In this document: one piece after another, positions 1-8,945 of the stretch
Numbering within the stretch: position 1 is the stretch's first letter
Layout of the letters: each line of letters starts with the position of its first letter
Assembly (NCBI GenBank): GCA_900539775.1
Contig: UQDL01000008.1
Coordinates: 3,910-67,909 of the forward strand
Direction of reading: 5' to 3'
DNA from: an uncultured Anaerotruncus sp.
Lineage (GTDB): Bacteria; Bacillota; Clostridia; Oscillospirales; Acutalibacteraceae
Length of the DNA stretch: 64,000 nt
Notes under the pieces: generated by a model
The model's database searches: none
What the model saw: the letters and a program-made list of their open reading frames with translations, nothing else
Told to the model about the DNA's origin: nothing
Position numbers and translations under genes: made by a program

Positions 1-102
1 GGTTTTCTCAGCGCCCGTTACAACGGTTTTATGTGCAAGATGCATACCGTCAAAATCGCCGAGCGCAACAGCTGTTCTGTTTTTACCGTAATTGTTATCC
101 AT
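1..102 (-). CDS. ribF: RibF, bifunctional riboflavin kinase/FAD synthetase (N-terminal part only)
   Basis: Only the first 34 codons lie in the window; the gene runs off the left edge. The start of the protein carries ALGDFDGMHLAH, the nucleotide-binding motif that opens the FAD synthetase domain of RibF (usual form ALGxFDGxHxGH). The ATG at 102 is 3 bases past the truB stop, and a GTGGA ribosome binding site lies inside the truB end, so the two are probably translationally coupled. In Firmicutes ribF commonly follows truB, which supports the call. The second Gly of the usual motif is Ala here. Function of the full enzyme (riboflavin to FMN to FAD) is from family knowledge. Confidence 0.85.
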   Translation of the reverse strand, partial: MDNNYGKNRTAVALGDFDGMHLAHKTVVTGAEKT

Positions 103-105
103 AAT

Positions 106-993
106 TTATTCCACAAGCAATCGCTTTACCTTTAACTGTGAATTTTCTTCCATACCCAAGCCCAAAAACTCGCCGCATGGCGAATAAACTCTGTAAACGG
201 CGCTTTCGGCAATCGGGCTTTTTATTCTTTCTGCATCAAGCGCACCGCCGTTTTTAAAACGAATTGACTGCGCCGAAGAAACTGTTAATTTTTCAAATTG
301 CAAAAATGCATTTTCAACGGGCAGCAAATATTTTTGCATATTTTCTTCCGCCTCTTTGGCGGCAAAAAGGGATTCAAGATTTGCACAATCATTAAGTGAA
401 AACCCGCAAGCCAAGGTTCGGCGCAAAGCTGTCATAACCGCACCGGTACCCAGCTGCCTGCCCAAATCATCAATCAACGATCTTATATATGTGCCTTTTG
501 TGCAAAGCACATCTATCACATAAGCATTACCGTTTTTCGGCAGCATATCAAGCCTTTTAATTTCAATTTCCCTTGCTTGGCGCTCAACATCAACGCCGCT
601 TCTTGCAAGCTCATAAAGCCTTTTGCCGCCTACCGACACTGCCGAATACATAGGCGGCACCTGCATTATTTTACCTTTAAAGCTACCAAGGGCACAACGC
701 ACCTGCTCCTCGCTGCAATTAACAGGAAACTCACCTGTTACATTACCTGTTATATCAAGCGTGTCTGTTATTTTTCCAAGCACAAATTCAGCACGGTAAC
801 CCTTATCGTGCTCGGGCAAATGGCTTAAAAACTTTGTGGCGCCGCCTATCATAACAGGCAAAACGCCTGTTGCAAGCGGGTCGAGTGTGCCTGCATGCCC
901 AACTTTTTTTTCGCCGAAGATTTTTCTCAGCCTTGAGCACACGGCAAACGATGTCATTCCCTGCGGCTTATCTATGCAAATAATACCCGTCAT
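106..993 (-). CDS. truB: tRNA pseudouridine(55) synthase TruB
   Basis: Makes pseudouridine at position 55 in the T-loop of tRNAs. The 295-residue protein has the TruB opening motif (GIICIDKPQGMTS, residues 3-15) and the catalytic motif GHAGTLDPLATGVLPV, with the nucleophilic Asp at about residue 38; later motifs (KGTYIRSLIDDLG) also fit. Length is normal for the family. Its ATG overlaps the stop of the upstream nrnA gene (ATGA), and ribF follows 3 bases downstream, so it is an internal member of the long translation-factor operon read from the promoter near 6940. Confidence 0.95.
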   Translation of the reverse strand: MTGIICIDKPQGMTSFAVCSRLRKIFGEKKVGHAGTLDPLATGVLPVMIGGATKFLSHLPEHDKGYRAEFVLGKITDTLDITGNVTGEFPVNCSEEQVRCALGSFKGKIMQVPPMYSAVSVGGKRLYELARSGVDVERQAREIEIKRLDMLPKNGNAYVIDVLCTKGTYIRSLIDDLGRQLGTGAVMTALRRTLACGFSLNDCANLESLFAAKEAEENMQKYLLPVENAFLQFEKLTVSSAQSIRFKNGGALDAERIKSPIAESAVYRVYSPCGEFLGLGMEENSQLKVKRLLVE

Positions 994-1934
994 TTAAGAT
1001 ATTCTCCGCATTTTTTAACAATCTGCTCCAAAGCCTCATCAACAGAGCAATCAAATCTGCACGCAGCAGCCTGCGCATGGCCGCCGCCGCCGAAATTTTT
1101 TGCAAGGGCTGCGGCATTAACGCTTTCATATGTTCTGATTGAGGCTTTGCAGGTTTTATTTGCCTTTTCACGAATCGTTATGCCGATTTCAACACCCTCT
1201 ATCTGCCTTGTCAGCGGAGCAAGAGCCTCTGTTTCTTGCTCGTTTGAGCCTGTTTTTGCATACATATCCTGAGTTACCGTTATAACGGCAACTCTATCAT
1301 TGCAAAACATTTTCATATTATTCAGAGCAAGTTTTTCAAGAGCCACATATGTTTTCGTTTTCGTTTCAAACATGGCCCTGTTGATTTTGCCGTTATCGGC
1401 GCCCAGATCAATAAGCTCTGCGGCAATTCTGTAAGACTGTGCCGTGGTTGAAGCATATCTGAAGCAACCCGTATCGGTTGAAATTCCCGTATAAAGGCAA
1501 TCTGCAATTTTTTTATCTATTTTTACACCCATTTCATTTATGAGCATATAGATAATTTCACACGCTGCGGGATAATCACGAAGCAAAAGCTTTTTTGCAA
1601 ACTCAGTATTCGTTAAATGATGATCAACGCAAAGGTCTATTTTGCCTGCATATTTATCCTGCAGGCTGCCAAGCAAATTTTCCGTTGCAACATCAACGGC
1701 AACGATATAACTCGGCTCAAAATCCTCAAAATCAATATCATCAAAAAGATAATTATACTTTTTAGGAATTTCATCATCATTTATCACCCTTGCTTTTTTG
1801 CCGATTTGCATAAGCGCACGGCAAAGAGCAAAGCCGGAGCCGAGAGTATCCCCGTCCGGATGGGCGTGTGTTAAAATCAAAATGTTATTCTGCTGCAAAA
1901 GCAGCTTTGCACATTCTTTAAAATCAATTTTCAT
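990..1934 (-). CDS. nrnA: DHH-family nanoRNase / pAp phosphatase NrnA
   Basis: Degrades 2-5 nt RNAs and, in characterised Firmicutes members, dephosphorylates 3'-phosphoadenosine 5'-phosphate. The 314-residue protein shows the DHH phosphoesterase metal motifs in order: HAHPDGDT at residues 23-30, a conserved Asp in VAVDVA near 81, and the DHH triad at about 104-106, followed by the DHHA1 C-terminal glycine-rich GGGGHAQAA motif near 281. It overlaps truB by 4 bases and rbfA by about 11 bases. Position between rbfA and truB is the standard Firmicutes arrangement. Confidence 0.92.
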   Translation of the reverse strand: MKIDFKECAKLLLQQNNILILTHAHPDGDTLGSGFALCRALMQIGKKARVINDDEIPKKYNYLFDDIDFEDFEPSYIVAVDVATENLLGSLQDKYAGKIDLCVDHHLTNTEFAKKLLLRDYPAACEIIYMLINEMGVKIDKKIADCLYTGISTDTGCFRYASTTAQSYRIAAELIDLGADNGKINRAMFETKTKTYVALEKLALNNMKMFCNDRVAVITVTQDMYAKTGSNEQETEALAPLTRQIEGVEIGITIREKANKTCKASIRTYESVNAAALAKNFGGGGHAQAAACRFDCSVDEALEQIVKKCGEYLK

Positions 1935-2274
1935 TTGAAGCGTCCTTTAGCTTTTCAAATATCTCCATTCCCTTTTTAATTGAATCATCTGCAACAAAGC
2001 TGAGCTCCGGTGCTTTTCTGAGATGGAGATTATTTCCGAGCGATCTGCGTAAATATCCCTGCGCAGAATCAAGACCCTTGCAGGCTTCTTTAGCTGCATT
2101 AAGGCCTTCCATAGCGCTGACATAAACCTTGGCATAGCTTAAATCGTTTGAAACCTTAACATTCACAACGGTAAGCATTTTACCCGCAACGCGCGGATCC
2201 TTCAATTCCCTCATAAGTGAGATTAACTCACGCTTAATATCTTCCGATATTCTGTCTATACGATAACCGGCCAT
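1924..2274 (-). CDS. rbfA: 30S ribosome-binding factor RbfA
   Basis: Helps mature the 30S subunit by acting on the 5' end of 16S rRNA. The protein (116 residues from the ATG at 2274) begins AGYRIDRISEDIKREL and contains LKDPRVAGKMLTVVNVKVS, both typical of RbfA, with the KH-like fold expected over its whole length. A longer reading starts at a TTG at 2280, but the ATG at 2274 has an AGGGA site 7 bases upstream and matches the family N-terminus, so I prefer it. It follows the infB stop with a 2-base gap and overlaps nrnA, as expected for a coupled operon. Confidence 0.93.
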   Translation of the reverse strand: MAGYRIDRISEDIKRELISLMRELKDPRVAGKMLTVVNVKVSNDLSYAKVYVSAMEGLNAAKEACKGLDSAQGYLRRSLGNNLHLRKAPELSFVADDSIKKGMEIFEKLKDASNEN

Positions 2275-2276
2275 GA

Positions 2277-4652
2277 TCAATCCCTGTATTCTTCAACAAC
2301 ATAGCACTCAAAGATATCGCCGGGCTTAATATCATTCCAGTTTTCAAGCGAAATGCCGCATTCATAACCGGAAGAAACATCCTTAACATCATCCTTAAAG
2401 CGCTTAAGATTTTTAATAGGTGTATCTGCAATCTCTTTTCCGTTTCTCATAACACGAACTTTGCCGTTTCTGCGGATTGTGCCGCTTGTTACGAGCGAGC
2501 CTGCAATTGAGCCCACGCTTGAAACGGTGTATACCTCACGAACCTCTGCCGTGCCGGTGTCTACATTACGGTACTTAACGGAACGCATACCTCTCATTGC
2601 GGCCTCAATATCCTCAATAAGATCATATATAATGCTGTATTGCTTGATTTCAATGCCGTCTCTTGCGGCATTATCCGCAGCATCCTGCTCAACATCTGTT
2701 GCAAATGCAACAATGATTGCATTTGATGCGTTTGCAAGCATAACATCGGAATCATTTACGGCACCTACTGCACCGTGAATTATTCTGACACGAACTTCAT
2801 CATTTTCAATTTTAAGAAGTGACTGCTTAACAGCCTCAACAGAGCCTTGAACATCTGCCTTGATAATAATATTAAGCTCTTTAAGCTGCCCTTCTTCAAG
2901 AGTTGAGAACAAAGTATCAAGAGTAACCTTATGGAACTGCTTGAATTCTTCTTCCTTAGCTTTTTCTTTTCTTTGCTCAACAAGCTGCTTTGCAAGCTTT
3001 TCATTGGTTACGGCATTAAATTCATCGCCGCTCATTGGAGCCTGATCAAGGCCCATTATTTCTACCGGAACAGACGGGCCAGCACTATTGAGCTTTTTGC
3101 CGCGATAATCCGTCATGGCTCTTACACGGCCTACTGCCGTGCCTGCAACAACATAATCGCCCGATTGAAGAGTGCCGTTTTGAACAAGAAATGTTGCTAT
3201 CGGACCTCTGCCCCTATCAAGCTTAGCTTCAATAACAACGCCCTTTGCGGCTCTGTTTGGATTGGCTTTAAGCTCGCACATTTCGGCAACAAGAAGAATT
3301 GTTTCAAGAAGCTTATCTATGCCCATGCCCGTTTTAGCGGAAACGGGAACGCAAATAACATCGCCGCCCCATTCTTCCGGCACGAGTTCCTGCTCTGTGA
3401 GCTGCTCCATAACTCTTGTTGGGTTTGCACCCTCTTTATCCATTTTGTTTATTGCCACAATAATCTGCACATTTGCAGCCTTTGCATGGTTTATTGCTTC
3501 GATTGTTTGAGGCATAATACCGTCGTCTGCGGCAACAACAAGCACTGCAATATCGGTTGCCATTGCGCCTCTTGCACGCATTGCGGTAAATGCGGCATGG
3601 CCGGGTGTATCAAGAAATGTGATTTTTTGATTATTTACCTCAACCTGATAAGCGCCGATTGTTTGTGTGATACCGCCGGCTTCCGTTGAAGTTACATCGG
3701 TGTGGCGGATGGCATCAAGCACGGATGTTTTACCGTGGTCTACATGCCCCATAACGCAAACTACCGGCGGACGGGTGATTGCATTTTCATCATCCTCAAC
3801 CTCTTCCTCGATAATTTGCTCTTCGATGGAGATTTCAACCTTCTTTTCAACCTTTGCACCAAGCTCTGTTGCAACTATTTCTGCGGTGTCATAATCAATT
3901 ACTTCATTAACGGTTGCCATAACGCCGAGAGACATAAGCTTTTTAATAACTTCATTTGCAGTCATTCTGAGCAAGCTTGCAAGATCGCCAACGGTGATTT
4001 CATCAGGCACCTGAATTTTAATTTGCTGCTTCTTTCTTTGCTCTGCAATTCTGGCAAGACGCTGTTGCTCTGTTTCCCTTTTGGAATGAGCCCTGATGCC
4101 CTGCGGTTTTTTCTTTCTGTATTGTTTTGATTTTTGGTTAAGCTTTTGCTTCTTTTGATAATCGCCCATTGAAGATGCCGGTGCGATATCCTCGTATTTT
4201 TGATTGTATTTTTCAAGATCAACGTTATTTACACGAGTGTCTACATGGCGAGCCTCGCCTTTTGTGCGTGCCTGCGGCTGCGCATCTGCCTTTTTCTTTG
4301 CTTTTTCTTCCGCACGCTTTGCAGCCTGCTCTGCCATTTGCAAAATTGCCGCTTGGCTTTCACGCTTTTTGTCCTTTGCGGTTTCCGCCTTTTTAGCCGG
4401 TTTATCCTGTTTTTTAGGAGCGGCATTTTCCGGCTTGGTCTTAGCCGTGCCGGATTTAAAATAGGCATCAAAATTTTTAACACTGTTTTGAATGGTTATT
4501 TTATCAAAAAGTATATTGAGTTCGTTTTCTTCGAGGACTGTGGAAGCTTTCTTGGCCGGACCGCCACAATATTTATCAAGCAGCTCTATAATTTCCTTGT
4601 TGCTCTTTCCGAAATCCTTGGCAACATCGGAAACCTTGACCTTAATTACCAT
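2277..4652 (-). CDS. infB: Translation initiation factor IF-2
   Basis: GTPase that places initiator tRNA on the 30S subunit. The 791-residue protein has an N-terminal IF2 helical domain (VSDVAKDFGKSNKEI), a long Lys/Ala/Glu-rich charged linker (about residues 60-200), then the GTPase domain with GHVDHGKT near residue 300, DTPGHAAF and NKMDK, followed by the beta-barrel and C-terminal domains. A second IF2 N-terminal element sits at about 215-270. The ATG has an AAGGAGG site 8-9 bases upstream. It follows ylxQ by 24 bases and is followed at once by rbfA. Confidence 0.97.
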   Translation of the reverse strand: MVIKVKVSDVAKDFGKSNKEIIELLDKYCGGPAKKASTVLEENELNILFDKITIQNSVKNFDAYFKSGTAKTKPENAAPKKQDKPAKKAETAKDKKRESQAAILQMAEQAAKRAEEKAKKKADAQPQARTKGEARHVDTRVNNVDLEKYNQKYEDIAPASSMGDYQKKQKLNQKSKQYRKKKPQGIRAHSKRETEQQRLARIAEQRKKQQIKIQVPDEITVGDLASLLRMTANEVIKKLMSLGVMATVNEVIDYDTAEIVATELGAKVEKKVEISIEEQIIEEEVEDDENAITRPPVVCVMGHVDHGKTSVLDAIRHTDVTSTEAGGITQTIGAYQVEVNNQKITFLDTPGHAAFTAMRARGAMATDIAVLVVAADDGIMPQTIEAINHAKAANVQIIVAINKMDKEGANPTRVMEQLTEQELVPEEWGGDVICVPVSAKTGMGIDKLLETILLVAEMCELKANPNRAAKGVVIEAKLDRGRGPIATFLVQNGTLQSGDYVVAGTAVGRVRAMTDYRGKKLNSAGPSVPVEIMGLDQAPMSGDEFNAVTNEKLAKQLVEQRKEKAKEEEFKQFHKVTLDTLFSTLEEGQLKELNIIIKADVQGSVEAVKQSLLKIENDEVRVRIIHGAVGAVNDSDVMLANASNAIIVAFATDVEQDAADNAARDGIEIKQYSIIYDLIEDIEAAMRGMRSVKYRNVDTGTAEVREVYTVSSVGSIAGSLVTSGTIRRNGKVRVMRNGKEIADTPIKNLKRFKDDVKDVSSGYECGISLENWNDIKPGDIFECYVVEEYRD

Positions 4653-4676
4653 ATAACCGATTCCTCCTTAACCGAT

Positions 4677-4988
4677 TTATTCGCTTAACAGCGAAATAAT
4701 TTTATTACTGAAATTTTCATCATTCACCGCAACCACGCCTGCTTTGTAGCCGCAAGCGGAATAAATCTCGCCGACTGCAATATCTGCAATCGCAACCGGT
4801 GTGTGCGGAGAAAATTTATTAACGGTGAATTCTATATCTTCTTTTGTGCCCTGCGAAATTTCGGCACACACAAGCACAAGCTTTGCTTTTTTTGCACGAA
4901 CGGAGCCGATCACTGCATCATGCCCCATTGAAAGCCTGCCTGCACGCCTTGCAAGGCCAAGCATTGAAAGAATTTTATCTTTTTGCAT
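4677..4988 (-). CDS. ylxQ: L7Ae-family RNA-binding protein YlxQ
   Basis: Small L7Ae/L30e/S12e-type protein; B. subtilis YlxQ-like proteins bind kink-turn RNA. The 103-residue form starts MQKDKILSMLGLARRAGRL and contains the family core GHDAVIGSVRAKKAKLVLV. A longer frame exists from 5024, but the ATG at 4988 has a GGAAGAAG site about 10 bases upstream and gives the normal family length. It overlaps the end of ylxR by 14 bases. The ylxR-ylxQ-infB order is the standard Firmicutes arrangement. Confidence 0.88.
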   Translation of the reverse strand: MQKDKILSMLGLARRAGRLSMGHDAVIGSVRAKKAKLVLVCAEISQGTKEDIEFTVNKFSPHTPVAIADIAVGEIYSACGYKAGVVAVNDENFSNKIISLLSE

Positions 4989-5247
4989 TTTCGATTTCTT
5001 CTTCCATCTTATCATAAACCTCATCTTCGATTTTCATTGAAAACGAGCGTTCTATTGATTTCCTTTTTCTTGCTTTTTTAAGACATTCGGGATTGTTGCA
5101 CACATATGCGCCGCGGCCGTTTTTCTTGCCCGTTAAATCAAGGCTGACTTCGCCCTGCGGGCTTTTAACAACTCTGATAAGCTCTTTCTTATCAAACATT
5201 TCACCGCAGCCGACGCACATACGCTTAACTTCTCGCTTAGTTTTCAT
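4975..5247 (-). CDS. ylxR: YlxR family RNA-binding protein (DUF448)
   Basis: A 90-residue basic protein with the YlxR motif: RMCVGCGEMFDKKELIRVV near the N-terminus and GRGAYVCNNPECLKKA, including the paired Cys residues. In B. subtilis YlxR (RnpM) has been reported as a nucleoid-associated and RNase P-modulating protein; that role is from the literature and is not shown here. It lies 6 bases downstream of nusA and overlaps ylxQ. Confidence 0.93.
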   Translation of the reverse strand: MKTKREVKRMCVGCGEMFDKKELIRVVKSPQGEVSLDLTGKKNGRGAYVCNNPECLKKARKRKSIERSFSMKIEDEVYDKMEEEIENAKR

Positions 5248-5253
5248 TATTGA

Positions 5254-6312
5254 TTACTCCTGTGTGCCCTCATAAAAGCCTGATTCCGGCTTAATATCTA
5301 TCTTCCAACCTGTGAGCTTGGCAGCAAGGCGAACATTCTGGCCCTTATTGCCAATTGCAAGGCTGAGCTGATCATCGGGAACCGTTGCACGGCAGAACTT
5401 TGCATCCTCATCAAGGATTTCAACACCGCAAACAGCAGACGGAGCAAGAGCCGCAGAAACAAATTCCGCAACATCATCGCTGTATTTAACAATATCTATT
5501 TTCTCACCGCCGAGAGCCTCAACAATATTTGAAACACGCTGACCCTTCGGACCGATACATGCGCCGATGGGATCAATTTCATCATCCTTGCTGTAAACGG
5601 CGATTTTTGTTCTTGAGCCTGCTTCACGAGACACTGATTTGATTTCGATGGTGCCGTCATAAATTTCCGGAACTTCTGTTTCAAAAAGCCTTCTTACAAG
5701 ACCGGGATGTGTGCGTGAAATCATAATCTTGGGGCCCTTGCCGGTGTCTTTAACATCAACAACAAAGATTTTAAGATTTTCGCCTTCCGTGATAACCTCA
5801 TCCGGAATCTGTTCCATTTTCGGAAGCACTGCAACGGTTTTGCCGATTTCAACTGTTGCATTGCCAGTTACGGGATCAACACGGCTTACCTTTGCCGTTA
5901 CAAGCTCTTGATTCTTGCTTTGGAATTCCGCAAGCTGCTTTCCGCGCTCTGCCTCACGAATACCCTGGCGAATAACATGCTTTGCATTTTGCGCTATAAT
6001 TCTGCCGAATTCTTTTGTTTTGAGCGGAATATCAATGGTTTTGCCGACCTTTGCCGATTTACGATATTGCTGAGCTTCCTCAAGAGTTAAATCCGTGTCC
6101 GGATCCTCAACTTCCTCAACAACATTTTTGGTTACATAAACCTTGATTTTTTCCTTTTCGGGATCAATATCGCAATGTACTATATCCTTGCCGTTATAAT
6201 CGTGCTTAGCGGCAACCACAATTGCAGCCGAAATTTTATCATAAAGATAATCTGCGGGAATTCCCTTTTCCTGCTCAAGCATTTTTACAGCTTCAAAAAA
6301 TTCTTTGCTCAT
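5254..6312 (-). CDS. nusA: Transcription termination/antitermination factor NusA
   Basis: RNA polymerase-associated factor controlling pausing, termination and antitermination. The 352-residue protein carries the N-terminal polymerase-binding domain (SKEFFEAVKMLEQEKGIP), an S1 domain (about 130-200), and two KH domains, seen as DPIGACIGPKGQRVSNIV and LSLAIGNKGQNVRLAAKLTGW. The frame can be opened at a TTG at 6324, but the ATG at 6312 matches the usual NusA N-terminus. No C-terminal acidic repeats are present, as usual in Firmicutes. It follows rimP by about 20 bases. Confidence 0.96.
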   Translation of the reverse strand: MSKEFFEAVKMLEQEKGIPADYLYDKISAAIVVAAKHDYNGKDIVHCDIDPEKEKIKVYVTKNVVEEVEDPDTDLTLEEAQQYRKSAKVGKTIDIPLKTKEFGRIIAQNAKHVIRQGIREAERGKQLAEFQSKNQELVTAKVSRVDPVTGNATVEIGKTVAVLPKMEQIPDEVITEGENLKIFVVDVKDTGKGPKIMISRTHPGLVRRLFETEVPEIYDGTIEIKSVSREAGSRTKIAVYSKDDEIDPIGACIGPKGQRVSNIVEALGGEKIDIVKYSDDVAEFVSAALAPSAVCGVEILDEDAKFCRATVPDDQLSLAIGNKGQNVRLAAKLTGWKIDIKPESGFYEGTQE

Positions 6313-6332
6313 TTTTCCTATCAACCTTTCTG

Positions 6333-6812
6333 TTATTTATTAAAATCATTTATATCAAAATCATCCAATTTAACATAGGATGTTTCTTTTTTATCAACGG
6401 TTATATCATTTCCGTCTTGCAAAGAAACGGTTATTTTGCCGCCGTCATAAGACTTAAGAGTGCCTGTAAAATCACGCACGCCGTCTACAGGGCGGATTGT
6501 GCGCATCATTACGGCAGCACCGAGATATTTAAGAAAATGCTCTTCCTTTTTAAGCTCACGCTCAATTCCGGGCGAAGAAACCTCCAAAGTATATGAATGT
6601 GAAATAAGATCCGCCTCATCAAGCGGCTCTGTAATAAGATGCGTTAGATCAACACAATCATCAACGCTTACGCCGCCGTCTTTATCAATGAATATGCGCA
6701 AATACCAATCTGTGCCCTCTTTTTTAAAGACAACATCCCATATTTGCAGCGAAAGTTCATCGGCAAAAGGCTTAATGATCTCAAGCACTTTTTCGGAAAT
6801 ATTTTGTGCCAT
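6333..6812 (-). CDS. rimP: Ribosome maturation factor RimP
   Basis: First gene of the operon; RimP assists 30S assembly. The 159-residue protein has the RimP signatures WYLRIFIDKDGGVSVDDC and LEVSSPGIERELKKEEHF, and a C-terminal SH3-like region. The start ATG has a GGGAAAGGAGC site a few bases upstream. The 5' leader of about 100 bases contains a stem-loop at 6871-6896 and the operon promoter at 6923-6951. Confidence 0.95.
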   Translation of the reverse strand: MAQNISEKVLEIIKPFADELSLQIWDVVFKKEGTDWYLRIFIDKDGGVSVDDCVDLTHLITEPLDEADLISHSYTLEVSSPGIERELKKEEHFLKYLGAAVMMRTIRPVDGVRDFTGTLKSYDGGKITVSLQDGNDITVDKKETSYVKLDDFDINDFNK

Positions 6813-6870
6813 ATCTGCTCCTTTCCCGGTGGATTTTCCGCACTTTGCAAAAAAACCGCCAACAATAATA

Positions 6871-6896
6871 TGAGAGCGGCATTACTGCCACTCTCA
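6871..6896 (-). promoter_or_regulatory. Stem-loop in the rimP operon leader
   Basis: An 11-base stem (TGAGAGCGGCA / TGCCACTCTCA, one G.U pair) with a 4-base loop lies in the 5' leader between promoter and rimP. A T7 run follows about 16-22 bases later on the minus strand, so the hairpin could be part of an attenuator, but the run is not adjacent to the stem. Hairpins in this position are common in Firmicutes rimP leaders; the function here is inferred. Confidence 0.5.
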
Positions 6897-6922
6897 CCTT
6901 TCGTTTATATTCTTACGCTAAT

Positions 6923-6951
6923 ACTATAATATATAAATTATATATTGTCAA
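6923..6951 (-). promoter_or_regulatory. Sigma-A promoter of the rimP-nusA-infB operon
   Basis: On the minus strand TTGACA (6951-6946) is separated by exactly 17 bases from TATAGT (6928-6923), in a very AT-rich setting. It lies about 110 bases upstream of rimP. It starts 11 bases after the end of the GH13 gene, and I see no terminator between them. Confidence 0.8.
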
Positions 6952-6962
6952 GCATTATTTTA

Positions 6963-8864
6963 TCACTTAATTTTATAAAGATTGCCTTCAAACGGCCTAA
7001 GTTCATTTATTGTTGCTTCTTTTGTTGAAAGCAGCAATTCAAAGTTTGAAACATCGCAAGGGCGCTTTTGCGGCTTTTTTCCGAGATTAAGCTCAACATA
7101 GTAAAGCTCGCCGTTATATTCGCGATAATAGCAATAAAGCGGTGCCTTTGCAAGCTCCATCTTTTTGAAAACACCATAAACCATTGCCGGAGTGTTTTTG
7201 CGCAGAGCAATCGCTTTTTTATAGAAATTAACAACACTGTCTTTTCTGTTTAATTCATCGGCTGCATTATATCGCCTGTAATCCGAATTAACCTTAAGCC
7301 AAGGCTTACCTGTTGTGAAACCTGCATTTTCGGAATCGTTCCATTGAAACGGGCTTCTTGCATTATCGCGAGTTCCCGTTGCGGCACGCTTAAATGCTTT
7401 TTCTTTGCTTTTTCCTTTTTCAACAAGTTTTTTATAGAGATTAACAGCCTCAACATCGTTAAGCTCGTCTGCCGATTTAAAATCAACATTGCCCATTGAA
7501 ATTTCCTGACCTTGATAGATATAAGGAGTGCCGCGCAAGGTCATTTCAATAAGTGCGCAAATCTTTGAAATATCCTCTCTGTAAGCATCGGTTTTATCAA
7601 CCTTTGTAACAATTCTGGGATTATCATGATTTTCAAAGAAAACGGCGGGCCAGCAGTGATTTGTATATTTTGTTTGAAATTTTTCAAATTCCAGCATAAC
7701 TTTATAAAGGCTGTAATCGAATAAATCATACTTATCGTGGCCTTGATTTATCAGAAAATCAAAATTAAACACCGTGTCAAGCTCTTTGCGATAATCCGCA
7801 GTAAGCATTTTATCCATCTCAATGCCGGCGCCGCCGCATTCGCCGACGGTGTAAACATCATAATCGCCAAAGGCTTTTTCACGCATTTCACGAAGATATT
7901 CATGCAAGCGAGGACCGTAAAAATAATACTCCGCCCCCTTATATCCCGTTAAAATTCCGAGAAAGGCATTGGCATCCGGCAAGCCCGGAGTTTTACTGAT
8001 AAAATTGATAACATCCATTCTGAAGCCGTCTATACCCTTATCAAGCCACCAACGCATCATTTCATAAACACTGTTGCGAACATTTTGATTTTCCCAATTC
8101 AAATCCATTTGCTTTTTTGAAAACAAATGCATTGCCCATTGATTAAGATTTTCATAATAATTCCATGCCGGACCCTGAAAAAGAGAAATCCAGTTATTAG
8201 GCGGCGTTTTTCCGGCATCAACCGCATCACGCCAAATATAATAATCGTGATAGGGATTGTCTTTGGATTTACACGCTTCTTTAAACCACTCATGCTCATC
8301 AGAGGTGTGATTAACAACCAAATCAATTATAAGCTTCATATCACGCTTATGAATTTCTGCAAGCATTGTATCAAAATCCTGCATTGTGCCGAATTCTGCC
8401 ATTATTTTTTTATAATCCCGAATATCATATCCGTTATCATCGTTTGGCGAATCATAAAAAGGCGAGCACCAAATAGCGGTTACGCCCAAATCCTTAAGAT
8501 AATCAAGCTTTTCGGTTATACCTTTTAAATCGCCGATTCCGTCGCCGTTGCTGTCATAAAAAGAACGGGGATATATTTGATAAATCACGGCTTCTTTCCA
8601 CCATTTCGGCTCAAGAACGCCCTCATCGGTAATAATTGCATCTTGTTCCAAATTAAACATATTGCATACTGTTTGCACCGTTTTCTTATCAAGCAAACCA
8701 AAAGAAAAAGTTGTGAGTGCCTTCATTTTTAAATTGGCAACAACCGGTTTTTTTAAGGTTTCTGCCGGCAAGCGCAAAGCAAGCATAAGCTTTTCAAGCA
8801 TATCCTTTGCCATTGGGTTTTTCATTGCCTCTTTTATAGTGGTGTTTGGTGTTATATTAGCCAT
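6963..8864 (-). CDS. GH13 alpha-glucosidase (oligo-1,6-glucosidase type) with N-terminal helical extension
   Basis: Hydrolyses alpha-glucosidic bonds of malto- or isomalto-oligosaccharides; no signal peptide, so cytoplasmic. Residues about 88-633 form the GH13 catalytic unit: EAVIYQIYPRSFYDSNGDG, GYDIRDY, DLVVNHTS, GFRMDVINF (nucleophile Asp), TVGECGG (acid Glu) and FENHDNPR. This set fits subfamily 31. The ATG at 8864 has a perfect GGAGG site 7 bases upstream; a longer frame to 8918 lacks this. Residues 1-87 are an extra helical region not found in ordinary oligo-1,6-glucosidases. It lies about 80 bases downstream of gdhA with a hairpin between, so may be partly co-transcribed. Exact substrate cannot be read from sequence. 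Confidence 0.9.
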   Translation of the reverse strand: MANITPNTTIKEAMKNPMAKDMLEKLMLALRLPAETLKKPVVANLKMKALTTFSFGLLDKKTVQTVCNMFNLEQDAIITDEGVLEPKWWKEAVIYQIYPRSFYDSNGDGIGDLKGITEKLDYLKDLGVTAIWCSPFYDSPNDDNGYDIRDYKKIMAEFGTMQDFDTMLAEIHKRDMKLIIDLVVNHTSDEHEWFKEACKSKDNPYHDYYIWRDAVDAGKTPPNNWISLFQGPAWNYYENLNQWAMHLFSKKQMDLNWENQNVRNSVYEMMRWWLDKGIDGFRMDVINFISKTPGLPDANAFLGILTGYKGAEYYFYGPRLHEYLREMREKAFGDYDVYTVGECGGAGIEMDKMLTADYRKELDTVFNFDFLINQGHDKYDLFDYSLYKVMLEFEKFQTKYTNHCWPAVFFENHDNPRIVTKVDKTDAYREDISKICALIEMTLRGTPYIYQGQEISMGNVDFKSADELNDVEAVNLYKKLVEKGKSKEKAFKRAATGTRDNARSPFQWNDSENAGFTTGKPWLKVNSDYRRYNAADELNRKDSVVNFYKKAIALRKNTPAMVYGVFKKMELAKAPLYCYYREYNGELYYVELNLGKKPQKRPCDVSNFELLLSTKEATINELRPFEGNLYKIK

Positions 8865-8883
8865 AATTTCCTCCAAAGCAACA

Positions 8884-8914
8884 ATACGGCATATGAATCG
8901 CCCACATGCCGTAT
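8884..8914 (-). promoter_or_regulatory. Stem-loop between gdhA and the GH13 gene
   Basis: A perfect 9-base inverted repeat (ATACGGCAT / ATGCCGTAT) with a 13-base loop in the gdhA-GH13 spacer, 20 bases before the GH13 start. On the minus strand it is followed by TTGTTGC rather than a clean T run, so it may be a weak terminator or a processing/stability element between the two genes. Confidence 0.45.
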
Positions 8915-8945
8915 ACATTTAACCGAGTTTTACCGATTTCTAAAA

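Noticed and set aside
2931..3689. A 252-codon open frame on the plus strand opposite infB.
   Set aside because: It is a shadow of infB: no ribosome site, composition odd for a protein, and infB is certain on the other strand.
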